A DNA stretch of 64,000 nucleotides from JAVVHH01 sp964613945 (lineage in GTDB: Bacteria; Pseudomonadota; Alphaproteobacteria; Acetobacterales; Acetobacteraceae), in NCBI GenBank assembly GCA_964613945.1, contig CAZTJC010000003.1, forward strand, positions 201,493 to 265,492, in the 5' to 3' direction. The notes beneath the pieces are model-generated. The model had not been told where the DNA came from. It saw nothing but the letters and a program-made list of their open reading frames with translations, and did not search any database. The position numbers and the translations under genes are program-made. Positions 52,974-62,271 of the stretch are shown piece by piece (within the stretch, counting starts at the first letter, position 1; the number at the start of each line of letters is the position of its first letter).

Positions 52974-54584
52974 ATGGTCGATCTGCCGAAAACGAGCGCG
53001 AATTATGCGCCGCTCTCGCCTCTCACGTTCATCCGCCGCACCGCCGACGTGTTCCCCGACCGGGTGGCCATTCTTCACGGCGATTTGCGTCAAAGTTGGG
53101 CCGAGACATACCGCCGCTGCCGCCGCCTCGCCTCCGCCCTGTCGGCCCATGTCGCGCCGGGGCAGACCGTGGCCGCCATGCTGCCCAATACGCCGGCCAT
53201 GGTGGAGGCGCATTTCGGCGTGCCGATGGCGGCGGCCGTGCTCAATGCGATCAACGTCCGCCTCGATGCCGAAACCATCGCCTACATTCTCGAGCACGGT
53301 GAAGCCCGCGTCGTGCTGGTCGACCGCGAGTTCGCTGCGACCATGCGCCACGCGCTGGAGCTGTTGCCGCCGGCCGGCCGGCCGTTGGTGATCGACGTCG
53401 AGGACGCGCTCGCCCCGCCCGGCGAGCCCGCCGGCAGCATGAGCTACGAGGACTTCCTGGCCGGCGGCGATCCGGACTTCGCCTGGTCCCTGCCCGGCGA
53501 CGAATGGGAAACCATCGCGCTCAACTACACGTCCGGCACCACCGGCAAACCCAAGGGCGTGCTGTATCACCACCGCGGCGCCTACATGAACGCGGTCGGC
53601 AACGTGATGACCTGGGCGATGCCGCACCACCCGGTTTATCTGTGGACGCTGCCGATGTTCCACTGCAACGGCTGGTGCTTCCCATGGACGGTGGCGGCGA
53701 TGGCGGGGACCAACGTGTGCCTGCGCCGGGTCGAGGCGGCGGCGATCCTCGACGCGATGGACCGGCATGGCGTGACGCATCTGTGCGGCGCGCCGATCGT
53801 CATGGGCGCCATCCTGAACCATCCCGGGGTGCAGAAGCGCCCGGCCCCGATCCGCATGATGACCGCCGGCGCGCCGCCGCCAGCCGCCGTGCTGGAAGGC
53901 ATGGAGCGGCTCGGCTTCGACGTCACGCATGTCTACGGGCTGACCGAGGTCTATGGCCCCGCAACCGTCTGTGCCTGGAACGACGAGTGGAACGCGCTCG
54001 ACGACGATGCGCGCGCGGTGTTCAAGGCGCGGCAAGGCGTCGCCTATGCCGTGCAGGAAAGCGTGATCGTCGCCGACCCGGTGACGCTGGTTCCCGTACC
54101 GCGCGACGGGGCGACCATGGGCGAGATCCTGATGCGCGGGAACATCACCATGAAGGGCTACCTGAAGAATCAGCCTGCCACGGACGAAGCCTTCGCCGGC
54201 GGCTGGTTCCACACCGGCGACCTCGCCGTCTGGCACACCAACGGCTACGTCGAGATCCGCGACCGCTCGAAGGACATCATCATCAGCGGCGGCGAGAACA
54301 TCTCCACCATCGAGATCGAGGACGTGCTGTATCGTCATCCCGCGATCCTCGAAGCCGCCGTGGTGGCCCGGCCCGACCCGAAATGGGGCGAGACGCCGTG
54401 CGCCTTTGTGACGCTTCGCCCCGGGGCCGATGTCGGGGCCGCGGAGATCATCGCCTTCTGCCGCGAGCGGATGGCGCACTTCAAGGCGCCGCGCACGGTC
54501 GTGTTCGGCCCCTTGCCCAAGACCAACACCGGAAAGATGCAGAAATTCGTGCTGCGCGAGAAAGCGCGGGACCTGGAGGATTAA
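52974..54584 (+). CDS. AMP-forming acyl-CoA synthetase (class I adenylate-forming)
   Basis: Activates a carboxylic acid with ATP and CoA. The protein has 536 residues. The P-loop YTSGTTGKPKGV is near 185-196. A3 region LPMFHCNGWCFPW is near 225, VYGLTEVYGP near 320, GWFHTGDLAVWHTNGYVEIRDRSKD near 408 and the catalytic lysine in NTGKMQKFVL near 521. This matches the medium/branched-chain group that includes 3-methylmercaptopropionate CoA ligase (DmdB) and fatty-acyl ligases. The substrate is not determinable. It is followed one base later by the AhpD-like gene. Confidence 0.9.
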   Translation: MVDLPKTSANYAPLSPLTFIRRTADVFPDRVAILHGDLRQSWAETYRRCRRLASALSAHVAPGQTVAAMLPNTPAMVEAHFGVPMAAAVLNAINVRLDAETIAYILEHGEARVVLVDREFAATMRHALELLPPAGRPLVIDVEDALAPPGEPAGSMSYEDFLAGGDPDFAWSLPGDEWETIALNYTSGTTGKPKGVLYHHRGAYMNAVGNVMTWAMPHHPVYLWTLPMFHCNGWCFPWTVAAMAGTNVCLRRVEAAAILDAMDRHGVTHLCGAPIVMGAILNHPGVQKRPAPIRMMTAGAPPPAAVLEGMERLGFDVTHVYGLTEVYGPATVCAWNDEWNALDDDARAVFKARQGVAYAVQESVIVADPVTLVPVPRDGATMGEILMRGNITMKGYLKNQPATDEAFAGGWFHTGDLAVWHTNGYVEIRDRSKDIIISGGENISTIEIEDVLYRHPAILEAAVVARPDPKWGETPCAFVTLRPGADVGAAEIIAFCRERMAHFKAPRTVVFGPLPKTNTGKMQKFVLREKARDLED

Positions 54585-54585
54585 C

Positions 54586-55158
54586 ATGCCGCAGCCCGAT
54601 CACGTCACCGCCCTCGACGATGCCGACGAAAGCACGCTGCCCGAGGACCTGCAGCCCTATTTCCAGAAATGCCGCGACAAGCTGGGCTTTGTGCCGAACG
54701 TATTGCGCGCCTGGCTGGTGCGTCCGGAGAAGCTACGCAACTTCATCAAGCTCTATGACGAGCTGATGCTCGGGCCGTCCGGCCTGTCCAAGCTCGAGCG
54801 CGAGATGATCGCCGTTGCGGTCTCATCCTGGAACCGGTGCTATTACTGCCTGGTCGCTCACGGCGCCGCCGTGCGCAAGATTTCGGGCGACGCCCAGCTT
54901 GGCGAGATGCTGGCCTTCAACTACCGCGTCGCCGACCTGCCGACCCGGCAGCGCGCCATGCTCGATTTCGCCATCAAGCTGACGGAGTCACCGCACGAGA
55001 TCGCCGGACCGGACCGCGACGGCCTGAGCCAGCACGGCTTCTCCGACGAAGACATCTTCGACATCTGCGAGGTGACGGGGTTCTTCAACTTCACCAACCG
55101 GGTCGCCCACGGCCTGGATATGATGCCGAACCCCGAATACCACGCGCTCGGGCGTTAG
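54586..55158 (+). CDS. AhpD-like peroxidase-related protein (CMD superfamily)
   Basis: A 190-residue helical protein. The redox motif is C85-Y-Y-C88-L-V-A-H92, the CxxCxxxH form of alkylhydroperoxidase AhpD and the 'uncharacterized peroxidase-related' family. FVPNVLRAWLVRPEKLRNF near 36 is typical. A GGAGGA ribosome site lies five bases upstream. It starts one base after the acyl-CoA ligase stop and should be co-expressed with it. It overlaps the convergent OYE gene by four bases. Confidence 0.86.
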   Translation: MPQPDHVTALDDADESTLPEDLQPYFQKCRDKLGFVPNVLRAWLVRPEKLRNFIKLYDELMLGPSGLSKLEREMIAVAVSSWNRCYYCLVAHGAAVRKISGDAQLGEMLAFNYRVADLPTRQRAMLDFAIKLTESPHEIAGPDRDGLSQHGFSDEDIFDICEVTGFFNFTNRVAHGLDMMPNPEYHALGR

Positions 55159-56231
55159 ACGTCCGCGCGCTGATACTGCGGCACTAGCTCCGGCTTCACG
55201 CCGAGCGTCTTGGCCGCGTGGAGCGGCCAGGCCGGGTCGGCGAGGACGGAGCGGCCGATGAACACGATGTCGGCGCGCTCGTTGGCGACGATCTCGGCCG
55301 CCAGTTCCGGCGTGCGGATCAGGCCAACCGCGCCGGTCATCATGCCGCTATCCCGACGGACGCGCTCGGCGAACGGCACCTGGTAGCCCGGGTGCAGCGA
55401 CGGGATGCGCATGGTCGGCTCGATGCCGCCGGTGGAGCAGTCGATCAGATCCACTTGGCCGCCCTCTTTCAGCCAACGGCATAGCTCGACGGTGTCGTCG
55501 ATCGTGATGCCGCCCGGCGTCCAGTCGGTGCAGGACAGGCGGACGAACAGCGGCAGGTCGGCCGGCCACACGCCGCGGGTCGCCTCGATCACCTCCATCA
55601 GCATGCGGGCGCGCCCCTTGAGGTCGCCGCCATAGCCGTCGTTGCGGCGGTTGCTGAGCGGCGACAGCATCGAGTGCAGCAGGTAGCCATGGGCACCGTG
55701 CAACTCGATGATCTTGAACCCGGCCGCCAGCGACAGGCGAGCGGTTTCGGCGAACTGGTCGACGACGGTGTGGATCTCTGCTTCGCTCATGACGTGCGGC
55801 TCGACGGCATCGTCATGGAACGGCACCGGGCTCGGGGCCCACGGCACCCAGCCGCCCGCCTCCGGGCGCAGCGCCTTGCCGCCCTCCCACGGGCGCTGGC
55901 TGCTGGCCTTGCGGCCGGCATGGGAAATCTGGATGCCGGCAAGGCCGCCGCCGTATTCGATCAAGGCGACGAGCCGCTTGGCGAAATCGCGCTGCTCGTC
56001 GCTCCATAGTCCCAGGCAACCCGGCGTGATCCGCCCCAGCGCCGAGACGTGGGCGGCTTCGGTGAACACGATGCCGGGTCCGCCCATGGCTTTGGCACCG
56101 AGATTCTGGATGTGCCAGTCCGTGCCCAGCCCATCCTCGGCGGTGTACTGGCACATCGGCGAGATGGCGATGCGATTCTTGGCGGTGACGCCGCGAAGGG
56201 CGAGAGGCTGGAATAGCAGGGGGATGCGCAT
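55155..56231 (-). CDS. NADH:flavin oxidoreductase, Old Yellow Enzyme family (YqjM-like)
   Basis: FMN-dependent ene-reductase with a TIM barrel, 358 residues. The start ATG 56231 gives MRIPLLFQPLALRG; the longer upstream frame looks noncoding. C27 in ISPMCQYTAEDG is the flavin-tuning cysteine of the YqjM class. ISHAGRKAS near 117 and HGAHGYLLHSMLSPLSNRRNDGYGG near 180 hold the substrate-binding histidines and conserved SPLSN-R-D-YGG motif. It reduces activated C=C bonds such as enones; the natural substrate is unknown. Confidence 0.92.
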   Translation of the reverse strand: MRIPLLFQPLALRGVTAKNRIAISPMCQYTAEDGLGTDWHIQNLGAKAMGGPGIVFTEAAHVSALGRITPGCLGLWSDEQRDFAKRLVALIEYGGGLAGIQISHAGRKASSQRPWEGGKALRPEAGGWVPWAPSPVPFHDDAVEPHVMSEAEIHTVVDQFAETARLSLAAGFKIIELHGAHGYLLHSMLSPLSNRRNDGYGGDLKGRARMLMEVIEATRGVWPADLPLFVRLSCTDWTPGGITIDDTVELCRWLKEGGQVDLIDCSTGGIEPTMRIPSLHPGYQVPFAERVRRDSGMMTGAVGLIRTPELAAEIVANERADIVFIGRSVLADPAWPLHAAKTLGVKPELVPQYQRADV

Positions 56232-56456
56232 GCCCAATGGTGGCCCTTGCGCGGGCAGGTGTCGAGTTGTCCCCCCACCAGGTTGCGCCGGCGTTCGGTG
56301 ATGAGACGAAATGTTGATCACCCCGTTTGCAGTAGCGGGACCGATCCCGGCGTTACGTTGCCGCGACGATGACTCTGATCATTCTAGCTTTTAACAAATG
56401 TTATATCGTCCGGATCGATAGTATCCGCACGTCGCTCGAGAAATACGGAGACGAAA

Positions 56457-57632
56457 ATGCGCGCACTCTGCTGGCACGGCAAAGGTGATATTCGGTGCGA
56501 TACTGTCCCGGACCCAACGATCGAGGACTCCCGCGACGTCATCATCAAGGTAACGAGCTGCGCCATCTGCGGCTCGGATCTGCACCTGATGGACGGACAG
56601 ATGCCGACAATGGAAAGCGGCGACGTGCTCGGGCACGAGTTCATGGGCGAGGTGGTCGAGGTCGGCTCACCCAATCACAAGTTCAAAAAGGGCGACCGGA
56701 TCGTTGTCCCCTTCAACATCAACTGCGGCGAGTGCCGGCAGTGCAAGCTGGGCAACTGGTCCTGCTGCCTCAAGTCCAACCGTAATGGCGATATGGCGGC
56801 CAAGATGTTTGGCTACCCGACGGCCGGGCTGTTCGGCTACTCGCATCTGACCGGCGGCTACTCCGGCGGCCAAGCCGAGTACGTGCGGGTGCCGATGGCC
56901 GACGTGGCGCCGATGCTGGCGCCCGAGGGCATGACCGACGACCAGCTGCTGTTCCTCACCGACATCTTGCCGACGGGCTGGCAGGGTGCCGAGCACTGCG
57001 AGATCAAGGGCGGCGAGACCATCGCCATCTGGGGTGCCGGCCCGGTTGGGCTGTTTGCCATCAAGTCGGCCGCGATCATGGGTGCCGAGCGCATCATCGT
57101 GATCGAGGATGTGCCGGAGCGCATCGAACTAGCGCGCAAGGCCGGGGCGACCGACATCATCAAGTTGAGTGACGAGGACGTGCTCGAGCGCATCAAGGAG
57201 ATCACCCACGGTGAAGGCCCCGACGCGGTGATCGACTGCGTCGGCATGGAGGCCAGCGGCGGCGGACACGGCATCATGGGCGCGGTCGCGGCAGTACAGG
57301 AAAAGCTGACCAGCATGCAGCGGCCTTACGCGCTGGAGCAGATGATCACCGCCGTGCGGTCCTGCGGCATCATCTCGGTGCCTGGGGTCTATGCCGGCCC
57401 GGTGCCGATCAACATGGCAACAGTCGTGCAGAAGGGCCTGACTATGAAGACCGGGCAGACGCACGTGAAGCGGTATCTCGAGCCGCTGACCAAGCTAATC
57501 CAGGACGGCAAGATCGACCCGGGTTTCCTGATCACGGATCGCAGCACCGACCTGGCCGACGGCCCGGATCTCTACAAGAAGTTCCGCGACAAGAAGGATG
57601 GCTGCGTCAAGGTGGTGTTCAACCTGTCGTAA
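56457..57632 (+). CDS. zinc-dependent alcohol dehydrogenase, glutathione-independent formaldehyde dehydrogenase-like
   Basis: Medium-chain dehydrogenase of 391 residues. Catalytic zinc ligands are C38 in CAICGSDLH and H60-E61 in GHEFMGEV. The structural zinc ligands are C90, C93, C96 and C104 with exact 2-2-7 spacing. The NAD fold is AIWGAGPVGLFAIKSAAIMG near 181. The middle insertion CVGMEASGGGHGIMGAV near 250 is typical of the formaldehyde-dismutase-like (FDH) branch. ACGGAGACG lies just upstream of the ATG. The 225-base region before it is promoter-sized but no clear promoter was identified. Confidence 0.88.
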   Translation: MRALCWHGKGDIRCDTVPDPTIEDSRDVIIKVTSCAICGSDLHLMDGQMPTMESGDVLGHEFMGEVVEVGSPNHKFKKGDRIVVPFNINCGECRQCKLGNWSCCLKSNRNGDMAAKMFGYPTAGLFGYSHLTGGYSGGQAEYVRVPMADVAPMLAPEGMTDDQLLFLTDILPTGWQGAEHCEIKGGETIAIWGAGPVGLFAIKSAAIMGAERIIVIEDVPERIELARKAGATDIIKLSDEDVLERIKEITHGEGPDAVIDCVGMEASGGGHGIMGAVAAVQEKLTSMQRPYALEQMITAVRSCGIISVPGVYAGPVPINMATVVQKGLTMKTGQTHVKRYLEPLTKLIQDGKIDPGFLITDRSTDLADGPDLYKKFRDKKDGCVKVVFNLS

Positions 57633-57659
57633 CCAGCCGAACGGGATATGGTCGGGAGG

Positions 57660-58517
57660 ATGAACATCCTCTCGATCCAGTCCTGGGTTTCCTACGGCCA
57701 CGTCGGCAACGCGGCATCCATGTTTCCGCTGCAGCGCCTCGGTGCCGAAGTCTGGGCGGTCAACACCGTCCAGTTCAGCAATCACCCCGGCCATGGCGAC
57801 TGGACCGGCCGGGTCGGCACCGGCGCGGAAGTGACTGCGTTGATCGACGGCATCGAGCGCCGCGGCGCGTTTGCGCGCTGCGATGCGGTGCTGTCCGGCT
57901 ACATGGGCGACGTGTCGGTCGCGACATCGGTGCTCGACGCGGTTGGTCGGGTCCGCCTGGCCAACCCGGCCATGCTTTACTGCTGTGACCCGGTGATCGG
58001 CGATGGTGGCCGGGTCTATGTGCGCGATGGCATCCCGGAACTGTTGGCAGCCCAGGCCCTGCCGCAGGCAGACGTGTTGACCCCCAACCAGTTCGAGTTG
58101 GAGCGGCTCAGCGGAATCCGATGCGTCGACGCCGCCTCGGTGCGGCGGGCGATCGAGGCGGTGCGTGGACGGATGCGGGCCGGCGGGCCGCGGGCGGTGT
58201 TGCTGACCAGCGTCGTCACCGCCGAGACGCCGACGGGACTGCTGGACATCGTCTCGGCCGATGACCGGGGCATCGCGACAGTGCGGATTCCGACGCTGAC
58301 GGTGGCGGCGAGCGGCGCAGGCGACATGATGGCGGCGTTGTTCCTGTTTCACCTGCTACGGCTCGGCGATGCCGGCGCTGCAATGGCCGCCGCGGCCGCG
58401 GCCGCGCATGCGGTGCTGACGCTCACGGCCGAGCGGGGCGGGCGCGACCTGATGCTGATCGAGGCCCAGGATTCGCTCGTTGCGCCCCGCCATTTGTTTC
58501 AACTACGCGAATTTTGA
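57660..58517 (+). CDS. pdxY: pyridoxal kinase PdxY
   Basis: Phosphorylates pyridoxal in the PLP salvage pathway. The protein has 285 residues. The ribokinase-fold start ILSIQSWVSYGHVGNAASMFPLQRLG contains the pyridoxal-binding SxxSYGHVGN. NTVQFSNHPGHGDWTG is near 40, CDPVIGDGGRVYV near 123, and the catalytic aspartate region VAASGAGDMMAALFL near 219. GGGAGG lies immediately before ATG 57660; an upstream ATG 57648 in frame is less likely. PLP made here serves enzymes such as alr. Confidence 0.93.
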   Translation: MNILSIQSWVSYGHVGNAASMFPLQRLGAEVWAVNTVQFSNHPGHGDWTGRVGTGAEVTALIDGIERRGAFARCDAVLSGYMGDVSVATSVLDAVGRVRLANPAMLYCCDPVIGDGGRVYVRDGIPELLAAQALPQADVLTPNQFELERLSGIRCVDAASVRRAIEAVRGRMRAGGPRAVLLTSVVTAETPTGLLDIVSADDRGIATVRIPTLTVAASGAGDMMAALFLFHLLRLGDAGAAMAAAAAAAHAVLTLTAERGGRDLMLIEAQDSLVAPRHLFQLREF

Positions 58518-58594
58518 TCTGGCCGGACCAATCTGCCCTGTTCCTGCCGCGATTACCTAGTTGAATTGAGCAGTTCTCGCTTTCCGGTGGCCGC

Positions 58595-60358
58595 ATGCGT
58601 TTCCTGAACATCTATCGTCGCGTGCTATCCTCGCTGGGTAGCGACAAGCGTCTGGCCGGGTTGCTGATCGCTGCCAACATCATCGTGGCGGCGCTGCAAT
58701 TCCTGGACCCGATCCTGTTCGGCCGGGTCATCGGGCTGTTGTCGCAGTCGGACAGCATGGCGCCGACCCAGGTATGGACGCTGGCGGCACAGCTGTTGGG
58801 GATTTGGCTGGCGGTAGGCATCGCGGCAATCGTCGCCAACGTCGCCGTCGCGATCCATTCCGAGCGCATGGCGCATCGCAACCGGCTGTCCATCATGAGC
58901 CGGTATTTCAGCCACGTGCTGTCGCTGCCGCTGTCGTTCCATGGTGACATTCACTCGGGCCGGCTGATGAAGGTCATGCTCGGCGGGTCGGACGCGCTGT
59001 TCGGCGTGTGGCTCAGCTTCTTCCGTGAGCAGTTCTCGACTTACATCGCGGTCGCCGTGTTGCTGCCGCTGACGTTCTTCATGAACTGGCGCCTGGCGTT
59101 GACGCTGCTGGTGTTGGTGATCCTGTTCATCGGCATCACGGTCTACGTCGTCCGCAAGACCGAGGGGCGTCAGCGCCAGGTCGAGCAATACCATTCCAAC
59201 CTGGCGGGCACTGCACAGGACGCGTTGTCCAACGTGGTCGTCGTCCAGAGCTTCACCCGCCTGGCGGCCGAGAGCCGGATCTTCGGGCAGATCGCCGAAG
59301 ACCTGATCCGCCATCAATTTCCGGTGTTGAACTGGTGGGCAGTGGTCAACGTGTTGACGCGCGGGGCAAGCACCATCGCGGTCATCGCCATCGTGCTAAT
59401 CGGCACGCTGCTCCACATGCAGGGCCAGGCCAGCGTCGGCGAGATCGTCAGCTTCATGGGCTTTGCGACGCTGCTGATCGGACGGCTGGAATCCGGCGTT
59501 CAGTTCACCTCGCGGGTGTTCCTGCAGATGCCGGTGCTCGAGGATTTCTATAACGTGCTCGATGCCAAGTCGTCCGTGCCGGAGAAGGCGTCGGCGCGTG
59601 CGCTCGAAGCGTCGCAGGGCGAGGTGGGCTTCAACAACGTGAGCTTCGCCTACCCCGGCGGTCCCAACATTCTGAGCAACGTGTCGTTCACCGCGACGCC
59701 GGGCACCTCGGTGGCCCTGGTTGGACAGACCGGTGCCGGCAAGTCCACGGCGATGAACCTGCTGCAGCGGCTGTGGGACCCGATCGATGGCGGCATTTCC
59801 ATCGACGGCCAGGACCTCCGCGACGTCAGCATGGAGAGCCTGCGCGCCTCCATCGGCGTGGTGTTCCAGGAAAGCATGTTGTTCAACCGGCCCATCCGAG
59901 AGAACTTGCGGATCGGCCGGCCCGAAGCGACGGACGAGGAGATCGAGCGAGCCTGCCGTTTGGCTGATGCTCACGAATTCATTATCCGTCAGCCCCGCGG
60001 CTACGACACCATCGTCGGCGAGCGTGGGTCCACCTTGTCGGGCGGCCAGCGCCAGCGCCTGGCCATTGCGCGGGCGTTGCTGAAGAACCCGCCCATCCTG
60101 ATCCTCGACGAGGCCACCAGCGCGCTGGACGCGGCAACGGAGGCCCGGGTGTCCCGTGCCATGTCGACGCTGATGAAGGGACGCACCACGTTCATCATTG
60201 CGCACCGGCTCAGCACCATTCGCGACGCCGACATGATCCTGGTGTTCGACCAGGGCCGTATCGTAGAGCGCGGCAGCTTCCAGGAGCTCGTGGCACTGGG
60301 TGGCCGCTTCGCCGAACTGGTTCAAACCCAGCTCACCCCGGCCACCGCGCCAGCCTGA
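58595..60358 (+). CDS. ABC transporter fused permease-ATPase, cyclic beta-glucan exporter (NdvA/ChvA) type
   Basis: Half-transporter exporter of 587 residues, the same length as NdvA (588). The N-terminal half has six membrane helices up to residue 300. The ATPase half has Walker A GQTGAGKST near 379, the D/Q-loop FQESMLFNRPIREN near 425, signature LSGGQRQRLAIARAL near 484, and Walker B ILILDEATSALD near 505. The opening MRFLNIYRRVLSSLGSDKR and LQFLDPILFGRVIG resemble NdvA. No glucan synthase (NdvB/ChvB) gene is near. A lipid or other polysaccharide export role is the alternative. Confidence 0.8.
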   Translation: MRFLNIYRRVLSSLGSDKRLAGLLIAANIIVAALQFLDPILFGRVIGLLSQSDSMAPTQVWTLAAQLLGIWLAVGIAAIVANVAVAIHSERMAHRNRLSIMSRYFSHVLSLPLSFHGDIHSGRLMKVMLGGSDALFGVWLSFFREQFSTYIAVAVLLPLTFFMNWRLALTLLVLVILFIGITVYVVRKTEGRQRQVEQYHSNLAGTAQDALSNVVVVQSFTRLAAESRIFGQIAEDLIRHQFPVLNWWAVVNVLTRGASTIAVIAIVLIGTLLHMQGQASVGEIVSFMGFATLLIGRLESGVQFTSRVFLQMPVLEDFYNVLDAKSSVPEKASARALEASQGEVGFNNVSFAYPGGPNILSNVSFTATPGTSVALVGQTGAGKSTAMNLLQRLWDPIDGGISIDGQDLRDVSMESLRASIGVVFQESMLFNRPIRENLRIGRPEATDEEIERACRLADAHEFIIRQPRGYDTIVGERGSTLSGGQRQRLAIARALLKNPPILILDEATSALDAATEARVSRAMSTLMKGRTTFIIAHRLSTIRDADMILVFDQGRIVERGSFQELVALGGRFAELVQTQLTPATAPA

Positions 60359-60366
60359 GCGATGCT

Positions 60367-60395
60367 CGTTGGGCGAATAGCAGGTTCCCCCAACG
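60367..60395 (+). terminator. weak hairpin after the NdvA-like gene
   Basis: A 7-bp inverted repeat CGTTGGG / CCCAACG with a 15-base loop lies 8 bases after the stop. No T-run follows, so termination is doubtful. Confidence 0.2.
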
Positions 60396-60467
60396 GCATT
60401 GCTTGCTACGGTAGACCGGTGAACCGGCTGCGAGTCGCAAGCTGGTGCGAGATAGATCGGGACGAGG

Positions 60468-61352
60468 ATGGATTGGGATAAGCTTCGGGTGTTCCACGCG
60501 GTCGCGGAAGCCGGAAGCTTCACCCATGCCGGCGACACGTTGAACCTCAGCCAATCGGCGGTGTCGCGGCAGATCTCGGCGTTGGAAGAAAACCTCCAAG
60601 TGCCGTTGTTTCACCGGCATGCACGCGGGCTGATCCTCACCGAACAGGGAGAAAGCCTGAACCGCACGGTGCGTGAGGTATTCGCCAAGCTGGCGATGAC
60701 CGAGGCGTTGCTGACTGAGAGCAAAGAAAAGCCTGCTGGTCGGCTGAAGGTGACGACCACGGTCGGGTTCGGATCCACGTGGCTAGCGCCACGGCTGAAG
60801 GACTTTCTGGAAGCGTATCCCGAGATCACAATGTCGTTGCTGCTCGACGACAGCGAACTGGATCTGGCCATGCGCGAGGCCGACGTCGCGATCCGCATGC
60901 ATGCGCCGAAGCAGCCCGACCTGGTGCAACGGCACCTGTTCCAGATCCAGTGGGTCACGGTGGCGTCGGACGAATACATCGCCAAGCACGGTGCGCCAGA
61001 GCGGGTGGAGGACATGGACCAGCACCGGCTGATCCTGTTCGGCGATTACCAGCCGCCGGTGCCGGACATCAACTGGCTGGCCGAGGCCACCAAGCGACCG
61101 GGCTCGCCGCGCCGGGCGCTGTTGGAAGTCAACAGCTTGCAGGCGATGGCGATTGCTATCAAATCAGGTCTAGGTATCGGCGCATTGCCGAACTGGATGT
61201 CCGACGATCTTCCCGGCCTCACACGCGTGCTGCCTGACCTGAAGGCGCCGAAAGTGGACGTATTCTTCGTCTATCCGGAAGAACTCCGGAATTCCAAGCG
61301 TGTGGCGGTGTTCCGCGATTATCTGTTGGCGAAGCTGCAGGAGCTGCATTGA
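60468..61352 (+). CDS. LysR family transcriptional regulator
   Basis: A 294-residue regulator. The winged helix-turn-helix covers residues 1-60: DWDKLRVFHAVAEAGSFTHAGD, then LSQSAVSRQISALEENLQVPLFHRH. The effector domain follows from residue 90 (KVTTTVGFGSTWLAP, MSLLLDDSELDLAMREADVAI). It lacks a divergently transcribed partner, which is unusual since LysR genes often face their targets. Instead it is coupled at ATTGA to a small downstream gene. Effector and targets are unknown. Confidence 0.9.
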   Translation: MDWDKLRVFHAVAEAGSFTHAGDTLNLSQSAVSRQISALEENLQVPLFHRHARGLILTEQGESLNRTVREVFAKLAMTEALLTESKEKPAGRLKVTTTVGFGSTWLAPRLKDFLEAYPEITMSLLLDDSELDLAMREADVAIRMHAPKQPDLVQRHLFQIQWVTVASDEYIAKHGAPERVEDMDQHRLILFGDYQPPVPDINWLAEATKRPGSPRRALLEVNSLQAMAIAIKSGLGIGALPNWMSDDLPGLTRVLPDLKAPKVDVFFVYPEELRNSKRVAVFRDYLLAKLQELH

Positions 61353-61642
61353 GCGTTGCAAACGAGAGAACCGGGTCGGGCAATCCTTTTGTCGACGCGG
61401 CCATGCTGGCGTTCGAAGCACAGGAGGTAATTGGCCTGCGCCTGTGGAAGCTGGCGCAAGGTGGCACCGCCGCCAGCACGGAAGCGCAGCAGATGGTTCA
61501 GGAGAAAATCTGCGCCGTGGCCAAGGCCACGTCGATGATGACCGCCGCCTCCATGCAGGGACGGCCGGACCGCGGTGCGGAAGACGTGGTGAACATGTTG
61601 CGTCAAAAGGTCCGGGCCAACCGGACACGGCTGACCAGGTAA
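61349..61642 (+). CDS. small hypothetical helical protein, coupled to the LysR gene
   Basis: A 97-residue protein of unknown function. It starts at a TTG overlapping the LysR stop as TTGA, behind AGGA six bases upstream. The text DAAMLAFEAQEVIGLRLWKL and QMVQEKICAVAKATSMMTAA shows alternating hydrophobic helices without signal or membrane segment. Some resemblance to phasin-like helical proteins is only an impression. Its end is one base from the convergent recR stop. Coding potential is supported by the tight fit between LysR and recR. Confidence 0.6.
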   Translation: MSVANERTGSGNPFVDAAMLAFEAQEVIGLRLWKLAQGGTAASTEAQQMVQEKICAVAKATSMMTAASMQGRPDRGAEDVVNMLRQKVRANRTRLTR

Positions 61643-61643
61643 G

Positions 61644-62237
61644 TCAGACGGAGCGTCGCCCCTTGAGGGCGGCCAACAACGTCCCGTCGTCGAGCACATC
61701 GAGCGCGCCGCCGAACGGGACGCCTTGACCCACGCGGGTGATCGGCAGTTCCGGGGCGACCCGGCGCAGCTGATCGGTGAGCCAATGCGCAGTCGTGGCG
61801 CCATCCACCGTGGCGCTCAGCGCCAGGATGATCTCCGACAATTCATCGGCGAGTTGCAGCAGCGACGTCGTGTTGAGATCGTCCGGCCCGGTGCCGCCCA
61901 GGGCCGAAAGCGTGCCGCCAAGGACGTGATAACGGCCGCGATGCGCGCCGGTACGTTCGAGCGCCCATAGGTCGCCCACCCCCTCCACGACGCAAACCAG
62001 GCTTTGGTCGCGCACCGGGTCGGCACAGATGCCGCAGGGATCGCGGCTGTCGAGGTTGCCGCACACCGAGCACGTGCGGACTGCCCGCGCCGCCGCGGTG
62101 ATGGCGGCGGCGAGCGGCGCCATGCGGGTTTCCGGCTGCTGCAACATGCGCAGCACGGCCCGGCGGGCACTGCGCGGACCCAGGCCCGGCAGCTTGGCCA
62201 GCAGGCCGATCAGCCGATCGACTTCGGGGCCACCCAT
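61644..62237 (-). CDS. recR: recombination mediator RecR
   Basis: Helps RecF and RecO load RecA at gaps. The protein has 197 residues. The helix-hairpin-helix is KLPGLGPRSARRAVL near 15-29. The zinc finger is C56-SVC59-GNLDSRDP-C68-GIC71. The Toprim domain has VCVVEGVGDLWALE near 80-93, and the C-terminus ITRVGQGVPFGGALDVLDDGTL is conserved. It is the third gene of the dnaX-ybaB-recR cluster, 34 bases after ybaB. Confidence 0.96.
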   Translation of the reverse strand: MGGPEVDRLIGLLAKLPGLGPRSARRAVLRMLQQPETRMAPLAAAITAAARAVRTCSVCGNLDSRDPCGICADPVRDQSLVCVVEGVGDLWALERTGAHRGRYHVLGGTLSALGGTGPDDLNTTSLLQLADELSEIILALSATVDGATTAHWLTDQLRRVAPELPITRVGQGVPFGGALDVLDDGTLLAALKGRRSV

Positions 62238-62271
62238 GACCGGGTCACGCTGTTCGGCTCGTCCTACCGGA

